From Blastochloris viridis (GTDB taxonomy: Bacteria; Pseudomonadota; Alphaproteobacteria; UBA2136; UBA6156), in contig VAFM01000002.1 of the NCBI GenBank assembly GCA_005768725.1, positions 1-64,000 on the forward strand: a stretch of 64,000 nucleotides of DNA, in the 5' to 3' direction. Shown here piece by piece: positions 38,501 to 46,725 of this stretch (position 1 is its first letter; each line of letters opens with the position of its first letter). Below the pieces are notes generated by a model that saw nothing but the letters and a program-made list of their open reading frames with translations, ran no database searches and was not told the DNA's origin. Made by a program: the position numbers and the translations under genes.

Positions 38501-41228
38501 CGAGAGGATTACCGTCCTTATCACGCAACTGGTTATCTTCAACTTCTTGCAGTCCTTCGGTGGCAGCATTAAGAATGCGTCGTGAGGCATCACCAGATGA
38601 ACCTTTGTTCCGCATGTAGTTCCCTGCAACACCCAACGCGGCACCACCAAGAGCAGCTGTACCATAGCTGGCTGCCATAAGGGCTAACGACTTTGCAGTT
38701 TTCATACCTGTTTCAGCAACCTGCTTGGCACTGCTATCAAGCGCCGTAAAGCGGCTCAGGATTGCCGAAGCATCCCCCATCTTGAACAACAGGAAGAATG
38801 TCATCGTCACAACGCTGGCATACATCCCTCCCATAGCAATAATGATCATACTCTGCATGGTAGTCGCAAGGTCATCACTAGCTCCATAGCCAATGAATGT
38901 ATAAACCATGGCTCCCAGGTAGTTGAGGATAATGAGTGTTACCGGCACAAATTTAAGTACAAAAACGCCAACGATACTTACGGTTAACACACCAACAGCA
39001 TTTCCAGGCACAAACAATCCAGCCAGCAGAAGGAATGGTGTTAGAATGATAAGGATCATTAGCGACATATCAACGAGCATGCTCATGAAGAAAATAATCG
39101 CCGCAGAAAGAGGTCCTACAAACCACGAGGCAATATTAACAAGAAGACCACCTAAAAGTGTCGCAATCCCTCCCCCAAGAGATGTGAACCAACGCATACC
39201 AACCACTTGCGGAGTTGAACCGTCCTCAGCTGCAGTTTTTGCTGCATCAATCTCAGTTCTACTACCGTTTGCAGTTGACTCCTGCACCATCTTGAAAAAG
39301 CTATTAAGCAGCAGTTTACGTTTTTCAAATTCAGTCTTGTCAGCGTTTGTTACAAGCACTTCGTCAAATATTCTCGCGATATTATTACCAAGTCGAGTTG
39401 ATGCCTCGATTCCTTCTCCACCTACCGGCGCGTAACATTCCTCCTGAGCTGTATCAGGGTATCTCACATCATTACAAATATCTTTAAGAGTTATACGATT
39501 CGGGAGAGGCGTTTCACCAAGCAGTAATTTCTGAGTATTACTGAACATATCAATATTGGCCTTGGTCACATTATTAGCGCTACCATTCTCACCAACAATC
39601 AGGTTAACCACATCTTTAAGAGTTTTAACGCCATCCAGCTCGCAATTTTTACCAGATCTCACAACACCATTCGCCGGAGCATCAAGTACAGCGGGTTTAA
39701 CTCCTCCATCCTCTGTTAGACCACCCTCTTTATAATGAAGCGGCTTCACAGGCATAAGCGATACAGGAGAATTTGTATCAGTAATTTTCTTCATGATTTG
39801 CCATTGAGGGTGCGTAAAAATAGATTGATCCCCATTAACAAAATTAGCTTTTATAAAGTCTAACTGAGGAGTCGGATGGACAAAACGAGACGCCATACAA
39901 TCATTAGGAAGATTCAGAGCAGAAGATGCTAAATAGCACTTACGCGCTTCCTCAACGGATACCTCTCCCGTATTTTTGGCTTTATCCCAACGAACAAAGT
40001 ATCCAGGAGCTAGATCACCGCCTATAAAGACATTAAAGAACCCGCTCTCATCAAGCTTAGTCAAAGCATATTCAGCTGAAACAGTAGATTTCCCTGCGCA
40101 ACTGGATGCATCTTTACACTCCGCCCCGATCTGAACAGCGCCAGAACCCCCTGCAGCCCAATAAAGCTGAGAAAGACCTTCCTGATACTTTTGCTGAACC
40201 GATGCGTCCCACTTGTTAGCATCCATCGCAGCTTTAAAGCTTGCATCATCCCACAATTCAATACCGTTCGGTGGCACTAAACTGACATCTATATTAGCGC
40301 TACTCATCGCATTGATAATATTATTCCATTGCTCAGAAAAACTTATAGGTTGTTCAACTTGAGCAACTTGAGGACTTGATTGACTCGCACCGCTTGGAGC
40401 AACGCCGAGCGAGCGATACATAGCATCAATATGAGATGTAAGAGGCTCTCTATGGCAACTTCTATCATATTCATTCATAGCCTCAATAACTTGCGGATTA
40501 ATGCTAAATGTCGATTCATTCGACATTTCTTTCCGAGCCTTAAACGACTCCATCAATCCCTTCCAACCAGCCGATCGGAACGCATCAGAGAAAAGTAACT
40601 GCAACGTAGAGGCTACGTGAACAGCAGCAATTTGCGGAGAGAATCCGCAGATTTCAGGAGATACCGTGCAATCCCCTTGCTGAATATTAGCTCTTGGCCC
40701 CTCAAACACAGGCTCTAATGATTGTTGAGATACCGGATAAAATAACAATCTACTTCCATACGGAGCAAATACCAGCAAAATAAGAACAAGCAGCCAAGGA
40801 GCAATAATAATCGGCTTACGAATTTTGGCATTAAAGAAAAGAAGCAAAGCTCCAACTAAAGCTCCAAGCATAGCCAAAATATTAAATGCCTGAATCTCAT
40901 CAGTTCCAGTCCCGCTCATCATACTGAAGATACGGCTCTGGAAGTTAAACGCGTTAATCAGCATATTCCGCTGAGTATTATCAATACCCAGGAACGGATA
41001 CTGCGTGTACTTCGCTACATCATCGCCACCTTCAGCCAGGAACTGCGCCCACCCATTCCCAGCCATAACTAGGAATGCTAAAACCAACCCGAAAAGGGTT
41101 AGCGTACGGTACAATGCACCATTGCGGCAGCTCAACATAAGGTCAGTATGGGTTTCGGCTACCCGAATATCAAGGCTTATCGCCTTCAAAACCGGCACAA
41201 TCTCGTGCATGGGGTGGCAAATTCGCAC
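35562..41228 (-). CDS. Giant TraG_N/VirB6/DotA-type membrane protein, up to 1888 aa
   Basis: An N-terminal signal-like helix (YRTLTLFGLVLAFLVMAGNG) and two more helices (to about residue 160) precede a large, Cys-containing, probably periplasmic region (about 180-660). A cluster of five to six helices follows (about 690-880: LMILIILTPFLLLAGLF, VSIVGVFVLKFVPVTLIILN, IIIAMGGMYASVVTMTFFLL). The rest (about 900-1888) is hydrophilic, with a Gln/Ala/Gly-rich disordered stretch (about 1000-1090) then long helices. This resembles the polytopic channel subunits of type IV secretion. No other secretion gene is near. The listed start is a GTG; MLSCRNGALY (41138) is an alternative. None has a clear Shine-Dalgarno. 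Confidence 0.6.
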   Translation of the reverse strand: MRICHPMHEIVPVLKAISLDIRVAETHTDLMLSCRNGALYRTLTLFGLVLAFLVMAGNGWAQFLAEGGDDVAKYTQYPFLGIDNTQRNMLINAFNFQSRIFSMMSGTGTDEIQAFNILAMLGALVGALLLFFNAKIRKPIIIAPWLLVLILLVFAPYGSRLLFYPVSQQSLEPVFEGPRANIQQGDCTVSPEICGFSPQIAAVHVASTLQLLFSDAFRSAGWKGLMESFKARKEMSNESTFSINPQVIEAMNEYDRSCHREPLTSHIDAMYRSLGVAPSGASQSSPQVAQVEQPISFSEQWNNIINAMSSANIDVSLVPPNGIELWDDASFKAAMDANKWDASVQQKYQEGLSQLYWAAGGSGAVQIGAECKDASSCAGKSTVSAEYALTKLDESGFFNVFIGGDLAPGYFVRWDKAKNTGEVSVEEARKCYLASSALNLPNDCMASRFVHPTPQLDFIKANFVNGDQSIFTHPQWQIMKKITDTNSPVSLMPVKPLHYKEGGLTEDGGVKPAVLDAPANGVVRSGKNCELDGVKTLKDVVNLIVGENGSANNVTKANIDMFSNTQKLLLGETPLPNRITLKDICNDVRYPDTAQEECYAPVGGEGIEASTRLGNNIARIFDEVLVTNADKTEFEKRKLLLNSFFKMVQESTANGSRTEIDAAKTAAEDGSTPQVVGMRWFTSLGGGIATLLGGLLVNIASWFVGPLSAAIIFFMSMLVDMSLMILIILTPFLLLAGLFVPGNAVGVLTVSIVGVFVLKFVPVTLIILNYLGAMVYTFIGYGASDDLATTMQSMIIIAMGGMYASVVTMTFFLLFKMGDASAILSRFTALDSSAKQVAETGMKTAKSLALMAASYGTAALGGAALGVAGNYMRNKGSSGDASRRILNAATEGLQEVEDNQLRDKDGNPLADSNGVPYTAAEQERIRQNGSGITRAMNEFGLSEDKATELFAKGSVTDEHGNEFGIGSNGQALFLSAAAQSILDENKGSPITELQAREDEASMLAKASSGSFNSNPPQPQQSRHLPTEEQISAQRAQQQQQAERQASLPAGASSGNIVTAQEGQQQQAVAGGGGGSGDNNGNTGGGNPQQVFIAGGRLEGVGEVGSVQSTGGSAEQRRLDIEADQSIKDGIEAQKRAEGLASDKNFTEQQRATFKAISDRAKDANTPDAIKAINRDIDNALEKTGVSQGVLDKRNGLMRNLNQQMADKIVQFEQEYAPQLEAIRAKKESGESLSALEKRVKSHHESMMKLDTAGVTQGQMLRNLASLDNLKASMDARGAADIEPDNWQSFKSGFYGGLKGISGGFAKIPIIGSALAEAANEYYEAPERARAWNAVGGKSNWKALQTDSQRLGLFQKAITPIAGGTQYREMQDVGAFQAQVDISRQAAQEAVARSRTQWEAMYSSQKANFVANFDSNERMKLEMDLKADNSFMANLSGLDSGAQSARIAEEVNRRIENTFATSVREGMSLGMSSADLSGIGRYEAADKVYSLRQEAALMQSASISALVAKGGLDHNMLLKENAVGDVNAEMEKVNVVLTPDALSKFKGDLKTKEIAGRFDDMMVNHYGIAEKQYLRGDVDWNRTRNMTTNIAAAATYARQDVDTDYTVGGHLKMVQGKEKFMESRGQYQKLIEMRHDENALKSREVHNMIRNAGGDIAAALKNIGHNISRVDLNPAEMFIQQRNALESAAKKSLNSQNTLLPLDAIFANAQINGLSKYEQKALTSLYEASSQGNENRERMQKAASDMYLARMSGVMDFDRKVSMRSVGGVNYDIGKAKERLFDKIASVIGGDLRLMPQIDSVFMDVMSENKDKIKIQVKGGKNNKSGTASFGMDESVYNTIIERMEKTDGLQKYAKSFREQLNDPNSRSFRKRGNEIIWGLIDTENEEQM

Positions 41229-41482
41229 ACGGTCAAAGCAGCACTCGCTCTAACCCGTCACGCCCAAAACAATCTGTCTGACATTTCCAAGCTGTACGAA
41301 ACCACCCACCTCTCCTTTTAAACAAGATAAATAACTGATTTAAATAATAAGTATATACAACCATTAGATCGCTATCGCGCCAAGAATACAACACAACCTT
41401 TTACAACAAAAAGTTGCATTCTTTTCTTCACCATATCTTCTCATCACACTACGTCCATCGCATAACACAAGAGGACATAACC
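41229..41482. other. Divergent AT-rich space before chemoreceptor
   Basis: This 254-bp AT-rich stretch separates the island operon from the chemoreceptor gene. It holds a strong minus-strand Shine-Dalgarno AAAAGGAG (about 41312-41319) followed by a GTG that opens a 19-codon frame, in phase with the giant ORF but cut by TAG at 41250-41252. Motifs such as TATATAC (near 41352) may be -10 elements. No confident promoter is called. Confidence 0.4.
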
Positions 41483-42790
41483 ATGCTTCGCTTAATCCCC
41501 CAGCGCGCAACCGATCATCACAACATTATGTCGGCGCTCGACAAAAGCCAGGCCATCATTCACTTCGATACTTCCGGCAAAATCCAGTGGGCCAATCAGA
41601 ACTTTCTGGATGCCATGGGCTACCGCAGCGAAGACGTTATCGGCCAACATCACCAGATGTTCGTGGAGCCGGAATACGCGCAGAGCAAAGAATACCAGAC
41701 GTTCTGGGAAAACCTTCGTCAGGGCAAATTCCAGGCCTCGCAATATAAGCGGATCGGTAAGGGTGGAAAGGAAGTCTATATCCAGGCCTCTTATAACCCG
41801 ATCTTCGATACCGACGGCAAACCTTATAAAATTGTGAAGGTCGCCAGCGATGTGACTACCAGCGTCCTGAAAACCAAAAACGCCTTCGATAAAGTCCAGG
41901 CGCTGATCCATTTTTCCCCGGACGGCACGATTCTCGACGCCAACGAAAACTTCCTAAAATCGACCGGCTACTCGCTGGAAGAGATCAAAGGCAGACACCA
42001 CAGCATGTTCTGCGATGGCAGCTACGTTCAATCCCCCGAATACAAGGAATTCTGGAACGCCCTGAACCGCGGCGAAATCCAGACCGGCGAATTCCGTCGC
42101 GTCGGCAAACAACGTCAGGATATCTGGCTGCAAGCCTCCTATACTGTAAAATACGACAACAACGGCGAAGTTGTCGGCGTCATTAAATACGCCAGCGATA
42201 TCACGCCGCAAAAACGCGCTAATATGGAAAGCAATCAGGCGATTGAAGCGGTCACAACGTCGCTGCAAGAGCTCACCAGCTCGATTGCCGATATCTCCAG
42301 CAGCACCAACACCACGCGGGATGCCGTGGAAGACGTGCAACGCCAATCCGACGCCGCCAACAGCTCGGTCACCAGATTGCTGCAATCGGCAGAGGCGATG
42401 AGCGAGGTTCTGGTCCTTATTCAAAACATCTCCGGCCAGATCAACCTGCTGGCACTGAATGCCGCAATAGAAGCGGCCCGCGCGGGCGATGCCGGGCGCG
42501 GTTTTGCTGTGGTGGCCGACGAAGTCAAACGCCTTGCCTCGCAGGCCGAAGAATCAACCGACAAGATCAACGACGAGATCAAAGGCATTCAATCCATCGC
42601 CGACGCCGTCGCCACCTCACTGGGCCAGATCCAGCAAAGCATTCAGGGCCTGGTAGAAAGCTCCAATACGGTAGCCTCGGCAGTAGAAGAACAATCGGTC
42701 GTAACCGCAGGCATCGCCGATAACATGACCCGCGTGACCGAACTTATTAATAGTAACGGTAAGGGCAACCGCCAGTTGCAGCTAACCTAA
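41483..42790 (+). CDS. Soluble PAS-PAS methyl-accepting chemotaxis protein
   Basis: The ATG at 41483, preceded by GAGG, gives 435 aa. Two tandem PAS domains (about 15-130 and 135-250; FDTSGKIQWANQNFLDAMGY and FSPDGTILDANENFLKSTGY, each with a PAC part) are followed by an MCP signalling domain with the hairpin tip LLALNAAIEAARAGDAGRGF and AVVADEVKRLASQAEESTDKI. No membrane helix or HAMP domain is seen, so the receptor should be cytosolic and may sense redox or energy state. The signalling domain is short. No che genes lie in the window. Confidence 0.93.
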   Translation: MLRLIPQRATDHHNIMSALDKSQAIIHFDTSGKIQWANQNFLDAMGYRSEDVIGQHHQMFVEPEYAQSKEYQTFWENLRQGKFQASQYKRIGKGGKEVYIQASYNPIFDTDGKPYKIVKVASDVTTSVLKTKNAFDKVQALIHFSPDGTILDANENFLKSTGYSLEEIKGRHHSMFCDGSYVQSPEYKEFWNALNRGEIQTGEFRRVGKQRQDIWLQASYTVKYDNNGEVVGVIKYASDITPQKRANMESNQAIEAVTTSLQELTSSIADISSSTNTTRDAVEDVQRQSDAANSSVTRLLQSAEAMSEVLVLIQNISGQINLLALNAAIEAARAGDAGRGFAVVADEVKRLASQAEESTDKINDEIKGIQSIADAVATSLGQIQQSIQGLVESSNTVASAVEEQSVVTAGIADNMTRVTELINSNGKGNRQLQLT

Positions 42791-42858
42791 AACCGGCGCG
42801 TGGCAGCCATTTTAGGCAGTAACGCGCGTAAAGCGGTAAAATTCTGCCTCGAACCGGA

Positions 42859-42887
42859 TTGACATCCGGGCCGGTTAAAGGCAAGTT
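42859..42887 (+). promoter_or_regulatory. Candidate tRNA-Ser promoter
   Basis: TTGACA, 17 bp, CAAGTT (weak -10), then GC-rich GCGCGCGCT before the tRNA start, as is common for stringently controlled promoters. Confidence 0.35.
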
Positions 42888-42896
42888 GCGCGCGCT

Positions 42897-42989
42897 GGAG
42901 CGGTGGCCGAGTGGCTGAAGGCAACGGTTTGCTAAATCGTCATACGGACAAAATCCGTATCGGGGGTTCGAATCCCCCCCGCTCCGCCA
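42897..42989 (+). tRNA. tRNA-Ser (GCU anticodon)
   Basis: A 93-nt class II tRNA. Acceptor GGAGCGG pairs with CCGCTCC. The anticodon loop TTTGCTAAAT gives GCU. The long variable arm ATACGGACAAAATCCGTAT folds, and the T-arm is GGGGGTTCGAATCCCCC. CCA is encoded. It reads AGC/AGU codons. Confidence 0.96.
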
Positions 42990-42990
42990 G
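42971..42990 (+). repeat. 20-bp direct repeat, copy 1 (tRNA-Ser 3' end)
   Basis: AATCCCCCCCGCTCCGCCAG spans the T-arm 3' strand, acceptor 3' strand, CCA and one more base. An identical copy is at 43089-43108. Confidence 0.85.
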
Positions 42991-42994
42991 ATTT

Positions 42995-43015
42995 AAGACC
43001 CTTCGGGGTCTTTTT
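42995..43015 (+). terminator. tRNA-Ser terminator
   Basis: AAGACCC-TTCG-GGGTCTT followed by TTT. Confidence 0.88.
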
Positions 43016-43034
43016 CATATGTATATGCGGGGTT

Positions 43035-43098
43035 GAACAAGGCTTTCAAAGTGTATGGCGCACGCCATAACTATAACCACTAAGCCTTAATCCCCCCC
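43035..43098 (+). repeat. Degenerate tRNA-tail repeat, unit 1
   Basis: Begins GAACAAGGCTTTCAAAGTGT, contains ATGGCGCACGCCAT, and ends GCCTTAATCCCCC. Unit 2 at 43257-43318 has the same order with scattered changes. Confidence 0.65.
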
Positions 43099-43108
43099 GC
43101 TCCGCCAG
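43089..43108 (+). repeat. 20-bp direct repeat, copy 2
   Basis: This exact second copy of the tRNA-Ser 3' end lies 118 bp downstream of copy 1, directly before a strong hairpin. It looks like an attachment-site duplication or the tail of a lost tRNA copy. Confidence 0.85.
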
Positions 43109-43110
43109 GT

Positions 43111-43164
43111 TTTTACCAAAAAGAACACCCCTTTCGAATGAAAGGGGTGTTCTTTTTGGTAAAA
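43111..43164. terminator. 25-bp perfect hairpin, bidirectional terminator
   Basis: Arms 43111-43135 and 43140-43164 are fully complementary around GAAT. The inner part AACACCCCTTTC with its complement is followed by CTTTTT in both directions. Confidence 0.85.
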
Positions 43165-43207
43165 CGGGATGGGTCCCGGGATTTTACCCCGCGCTTGCGC
43201 CGTTCGA

Positions 43208-43233
43208 AACCTGACCCCGACGGGGGTCAGGTT
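43208..43233. repeat. Short inverted repeat
   Basis: AACCTGACCCC-GACG-GGGGTCAGGTT is an 11-bp perfect stem in the repeat-dense tRNA tail. There is no T-run. Confidence 0.7.
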
Positions 43234-43256
43234 CGGCCGAAGGCCAATCCCGAAGG

Positions 43257-43318
43257 GAACAAGGCATTCAAACCGTATGGCGCAAGCCATTACTAAAACC
43301 ACCATGCCTCAATCCCCC
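43257..43318 (+). repeat. Degenerate tRNA-tail repeat, unit 2
   Basis: Begins GAACAAGGCATTCAAACCGT, contains ATGGCGCAAGCCAT, and ends GCCTCAATCCCCC. It lacks the GCTCCGCC end found after unit 1. Confidence 0.65.
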
Positions 43319-43505
43319 ATCCCAATCCCCTCCGTTCCAAAAACACAACAACCGCCTAACCACCGCCTTCAGTAAGACGCTCCGTCCAATAAATCACAGA
43401 ATCCGATAAACTTATCACACTCACCACTCCAACCCAGAAGCCCCCCTCTTTACACCTCAAGCCTCCGCCTATCAGAATCGCCAAAATCAACCAAGGAAAA
43501 CAAAA

Positions 43506-44618
43506 ATGCGCTCCCCCCTCCTCTTCGCAGCCCTTGCCACGGCCGCCATGCCGCTGGCTGCCAACGCGGTAGATGTTAAACTCTACGGTAACGTCTCCAA
43601 GGCCGCGATGGGTTACGATGACGGCATCGACAACGAATTTACTGTCGTAGACGACAACAATCTCTCCACCCGTATCGGCGTGGCCGGAGAACAGAAGCTG
43701 GATAACGGCCTGACCGCATCGGTCCTGCTGGAAGCGCAATCCCAATCCAACGGCAGCCAGAGCATCACCCAGAACACCGTAACCGGCCAGTCCCACACAC
43801 CGGTGAACACGACGGGTACACTCGAAGAGCGTATGGCCCGTGTCGGCCTGTCCAGCGAGCACGGCGCGCTGTTTATTGGTAATCAGGATATCGCGACCGA
43901 CGACGTACTGGTCCACGATCTCGCCGCCGCTGGCAGCATGGTGAACTCACAGATAGCAGCCTTCGGTGGCGGCCTGCAGTTCCGCACCAGCGCTGGTACT
44001 GCCGTGAACGTCGCCGGCACCGACCTCACCCCGAACGACTTCGCCCTGGGCAACAACGGAGACCTCGCCTCCGCCAACAGCGTCCGCTTCAACACCGCCA
44101 CCTACAACGGTTTCAACGGTAGCCTCAGCGCAAGCCAGGGCGGCAATATGGATGCCATCATCCGCTACGCGAACAGCTTTGGCGATTTCCAGATTGATAC
44201 CGCCCTGGGGCACACTTTTGTGAATGACCAAACCACCACCGGCTCCGATGAGCTGACCGGCGCCACCTCGGGCTCCGCCTCCGTCAAGCACAGCAGCGGT
44301 CTGGGTGCAACCGTGGCCTACACCACCCAGCATCTCAGCAATAAGTCTGCGGGTGTCGATGAAGCCGAAGGCTACTACGGCAAAGTCGGTTACGCCTGGG
44401 GCGCATATGGCGTCGCCGCCGAATACGGCAAGTTCAAAAACCCCGTCGCCAGCGCCACCAAGCAGGAGATGGATGTCTACGGTATCGGTGCCGACCGCGA
44501 CCTGGGCAACGGCGTCAGCGTCGGCGGCCTCTACCGCAACCTCAGCGCCGATGTCGATGGTATTAGCAACATCGAAGATATCAACGTCTATACCGTCAGC
44601 ATGCGCGTAAAATTCTAA
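43506..44618 (+). CDS. Outer-membrane porin (Gram-negative porin family)
   Basis: A 370-aa beta-barrel protein. The signal peptide is MRSPLLFAALATAAMPLAANA, followed by VDVKLYGNVSKAAMGYDDGI, the typical first strand of general porins. Many alternating amphipathic strands follow (DFQIDTALGHTF, YYGKVGYAWGAYGVAAEYGK), with a C-terminal strand NVYTVSMRVKF ending in Phe as needed for BAM-dependent assembly. It should form a trimeric channel for small solutes. CCAAGGAAAACAAAA gives the ribosome-binding site. A terminator follows, so it is monocistronic. Confidence 0.9.
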   Translation: MRSPLLFAALATAAMPLAANAVDVKLYGNVSKAAMGYDDGIDNEFTVVDDNNLSTRIGVAGEQKLDNGLTASVLLEAQSQSNGSQSITQNTVTGQSHTPVNTTGTLEERMARVGLSSEHGALFIGNQDIATDDVLVHDLAAAGSMVNSQIAAFGGGLQFRTSAGTAVNVAGTDLTPNDFALGNNGDLASANSVRFNTATYNGFNGSLSASQGGNMDAIIRYANSFGDFQIDTALGHTFVNDQTTTGSDELTGATSGSASVKHSSGLGATVAYTTQHLSNKSAGVDEAEGYYGKVGYAWGAYGVAAEYGKFKNPVASATKQEMDVYGIGADRDLGNGVSVGGLYRNLSADVDGISNIEDINVYTVSMRVKF

Positions 44619-44639
44619 GCTTCGCAGCAGCTTACCAAA

Positions 44640-44662
44640 GGGCGCCGCACGGCGCCTTTTTT
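44640..44662 (+). terminator. Intrinsic terminator
   Basis: GGGCGCC-GCAC-GGCGCC followed by TTTTTT after the porin gene. Confidence 0.85.
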
Positions 44663-44709
44663 CGCGCCGCCATCTTCCAGCCAAGCCCCAAATCCCGTAT
44701 CGTCAGCCA

Positions 44710-46551
44710 ATGTCCATTCTTAAACGCCTTGCCGCCCTTTCCGACGTTTCCAAACTACCCGAAAACCCTTACCCGCCCCGCAAGCTGCTGCCCTACATCC
44801 TGCACTTCGCCAAACAGCAGAAGAAGCTGCTGGCCATCCAGTTCACGCTCAACGGCACCGCGGCACTGGGTCTGGCCATCGCCCCGTTCTTCCTCAAAAA
44901 GATCATCGACATCATCAACGCGGCCCCCAACCCGGCCGAGGCCTGGCCGCAGCTTATCCATCCGGTAGGCCAGTATGTGGCCATCGCGCTGGTGCTGCGC
45001 CTTATCGCGGCCACCTGCTACAACGCGCTGAATGCGACCCTGTTCACCAGCACCTATACGCACGCCATCCGCCGCCAGATGCACTGGTACATGCTGCGCC
45101 ACAGCCTCAGCTACTTCCAGAACGACTTTGCAGGCCGCTTGGCCAACAAGGTGTTCGACGCCGGTTCCTCCCTGCGCGAAATCGTGCTGATTCTCACCGG
45201 CAGCCTCTGGTGGGTCACGGTCTCCATCATTGTGTCGGCGTTCAGCTTTGCCAGTTCCAGCTATTGGCTGCTCACGCCTCTGGCGTTCTGGCTGGTGTGC
45301 TATGTCTTCATCCTGCGTTTCAGTATCCCGTCCATCCGCCGCCGTTCCATGGCGTTTTCCGATGCCCGCAGCGCCAGCGTCGGCCGCACAGTAGATGCCT
45401 ATACCAATATCCAGACAGTGAAGCTTTTCGCCAACGATAGCGCCGAAGACAATTCGATCGTCGATTCCATCGTCAACGCCCGTACCCACCACGTCGCTAC
45501 CCACGTTGCAGTCTTTAAAATGAAGGCCTGGTCAGACCTCAACAATACGCTGTTCATGGGTAACACGCTGGCGCTGGCGCTGTATCTCTGGACACACGGC
45601 TACATCACCGCCGGCTCCATCGCGATGGTGATTCCAATCGCCGTCATGCTCACCAACCAGGCGGGCTGGATCGCGCAGGAACTCACCGCGTTCTTCGAGC
45701 ATCTCGGTACGGCCGAAGAAACCATGAACGTGCTGGTTCAACCCCATACATTGCAGGATACCGCCGGCGCCACCCACCTGCGGGTCGAAAAAGGCGAGAT
45801 CCGTTTCGAGAACGTCACCTTCCGCTATCACCCGGAAGGCGACGCGGTGCTCAACAAACTCAACCTCACCATTCCGGCGGGGCAAAAGGTCGGGCTCATC
45901 GGCCAGTCAGGTGCGGGCAAAAGCACGCTGGTCAACCTCCTGCTGCGCTTCTACGAGGTGAATGAAGGCACCATCCTGCTCGACGGCCAAGACATTACCA
46001 ACGTCACCCAAAACTCGCTGCGCAGTAGTATCGGTATGGTGACGCAGGACACCTCCCTTCTCCACCGCTCCATCCGCGCGAACATCGCCTACGGCAACCC
46101 GATGGCGACCGACGACGACATCGAGAAAGCCGCCAGACTTGCCCAGGCTCACGACTTCATCCGCCTGTTGTCCGACAAAGACGGCAACACCGGCTACCAA
46201 TCCAAAGTGGGCGAACGCGGGGTCAAACTCTCCGGCGGTCAGCGCCAGCGTATCGCCATCGCGCGCCTTATCCTCAAAAACGCCCCGATTCTGATCATGG
46301 ACGAAGCGACCTCGGCGCTGGATAGCGAAGTCGAGCACGCCATTCAGGAGAACCTGCAAACCCTTATGGAAGGCCGCACGGTTATCGCTATCGCTCACCG
46401 TCTCTCCACTATTTCGCAGTTGGATCGCCTGATCGTGATGGACAACGGCCAGATCATCGAAGACGGCACCCATGCCGAATTGCTCAGAAAAGGCGGTGCC
46501 TACGCCCGCCTCTGGTCGCGTCAGTCGGGCGGCTTCTTGCCGGAAGAATAG
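44710..46551 (+). CDS. ABC exporter, fused transmembrane and ATPase
   Basis: A 613-aa half-transporter. The membrane domain (about 35-330, six helices) is followed by the ATPase domain: Walker A GLIGQSGAGKSTLVNLLLRF, Q-loop VTQDTSLLHRSI, signature KLSGGQRQRIAIARL, Walker B ILIMDEATSALD, and H-loop AIAHRLSTI. It would work as a dimer in the inner membrane to export a lipid, peptide or drug. The substrate cannot be read. No Shine-Dalgarno precedes the ATG. It is close to the Atm1/multidrug exporter groups by general pattern only. Confidence 0.92.
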   Translation: MSILKRLAALSDVSKLPENPYPPRKLLPYILHFAKQQKKLLAIQFTLNGTAALGLAIAPFFLKKIIDIINAAPNPAEAWPQLIHPVGQYVAIALVLRLIAATCYNALNATLFTSTYTHAIRRQMHWYMLRHSLSYFQNDFAGRLANKVFDAGSSLREIVLILTGSLWWVTVSIIVSAFSFASSSYWLLTPLAFWLVCYVFILRFSIPSIRRRSMAFSDARSASVGRTVDAYTNIQTVKLFANDSAEDNSIVDSIVNARTHHVATHVAVFKMKAWSDLNNTLFMGNTLALALYLWTHGYITAGSIAMVIPIAVMLTNQAGWIAQELTAFFEHLGTAEETMNVLVQPHTLQDTAGATHLRVEKGEIRFENVTFRYHPEGDAVLNKLNLTIPAGQKVGLIGQSGAGKSTLVNLLLRFYEVNEGTILLDGQDITNVTQNSLRSSIGMVTQDTSLLHRSIRANIAYGNPMATDDDIEKAARLAQAHDFIRLLSDKDGNTGYQSKVGERGVKLSGGQRQRIAIARLILKNAPILIMDEATSALDSEVEHAIQENLQTLMEGRTVIAIAHRLSTISQLDRLIVMDNGQIIEDGTHAELLRKGGAYARLWSRQSGGFLPEE

Positions 46552-46725
46552 CGGAGCATTGGTTTACAATTCCGCAACATTTCTAGCCATCGATTCGCGC
46601 ATCCTACTGTTCGGCGCTCACCACCACAGGTAGAGTCATTTTGACAGCGCGGTTCCATGCGCGCCATCGCGCAACGTATTCACGCTCAAAAGGCGTAACC
46701 GAATAACAATAGATAGAGATACTTT

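Noticed and set aside
33432..41228. Prophage
   Set aside because: No capsid, terminase, portal, integrase or lysis genes; only the two-gene AT-rich operon.
42990..43330. CRISPR array
   Set aside because: Repeats are too few, unequal in spacing and degenerate; no cas genes occur in the window.
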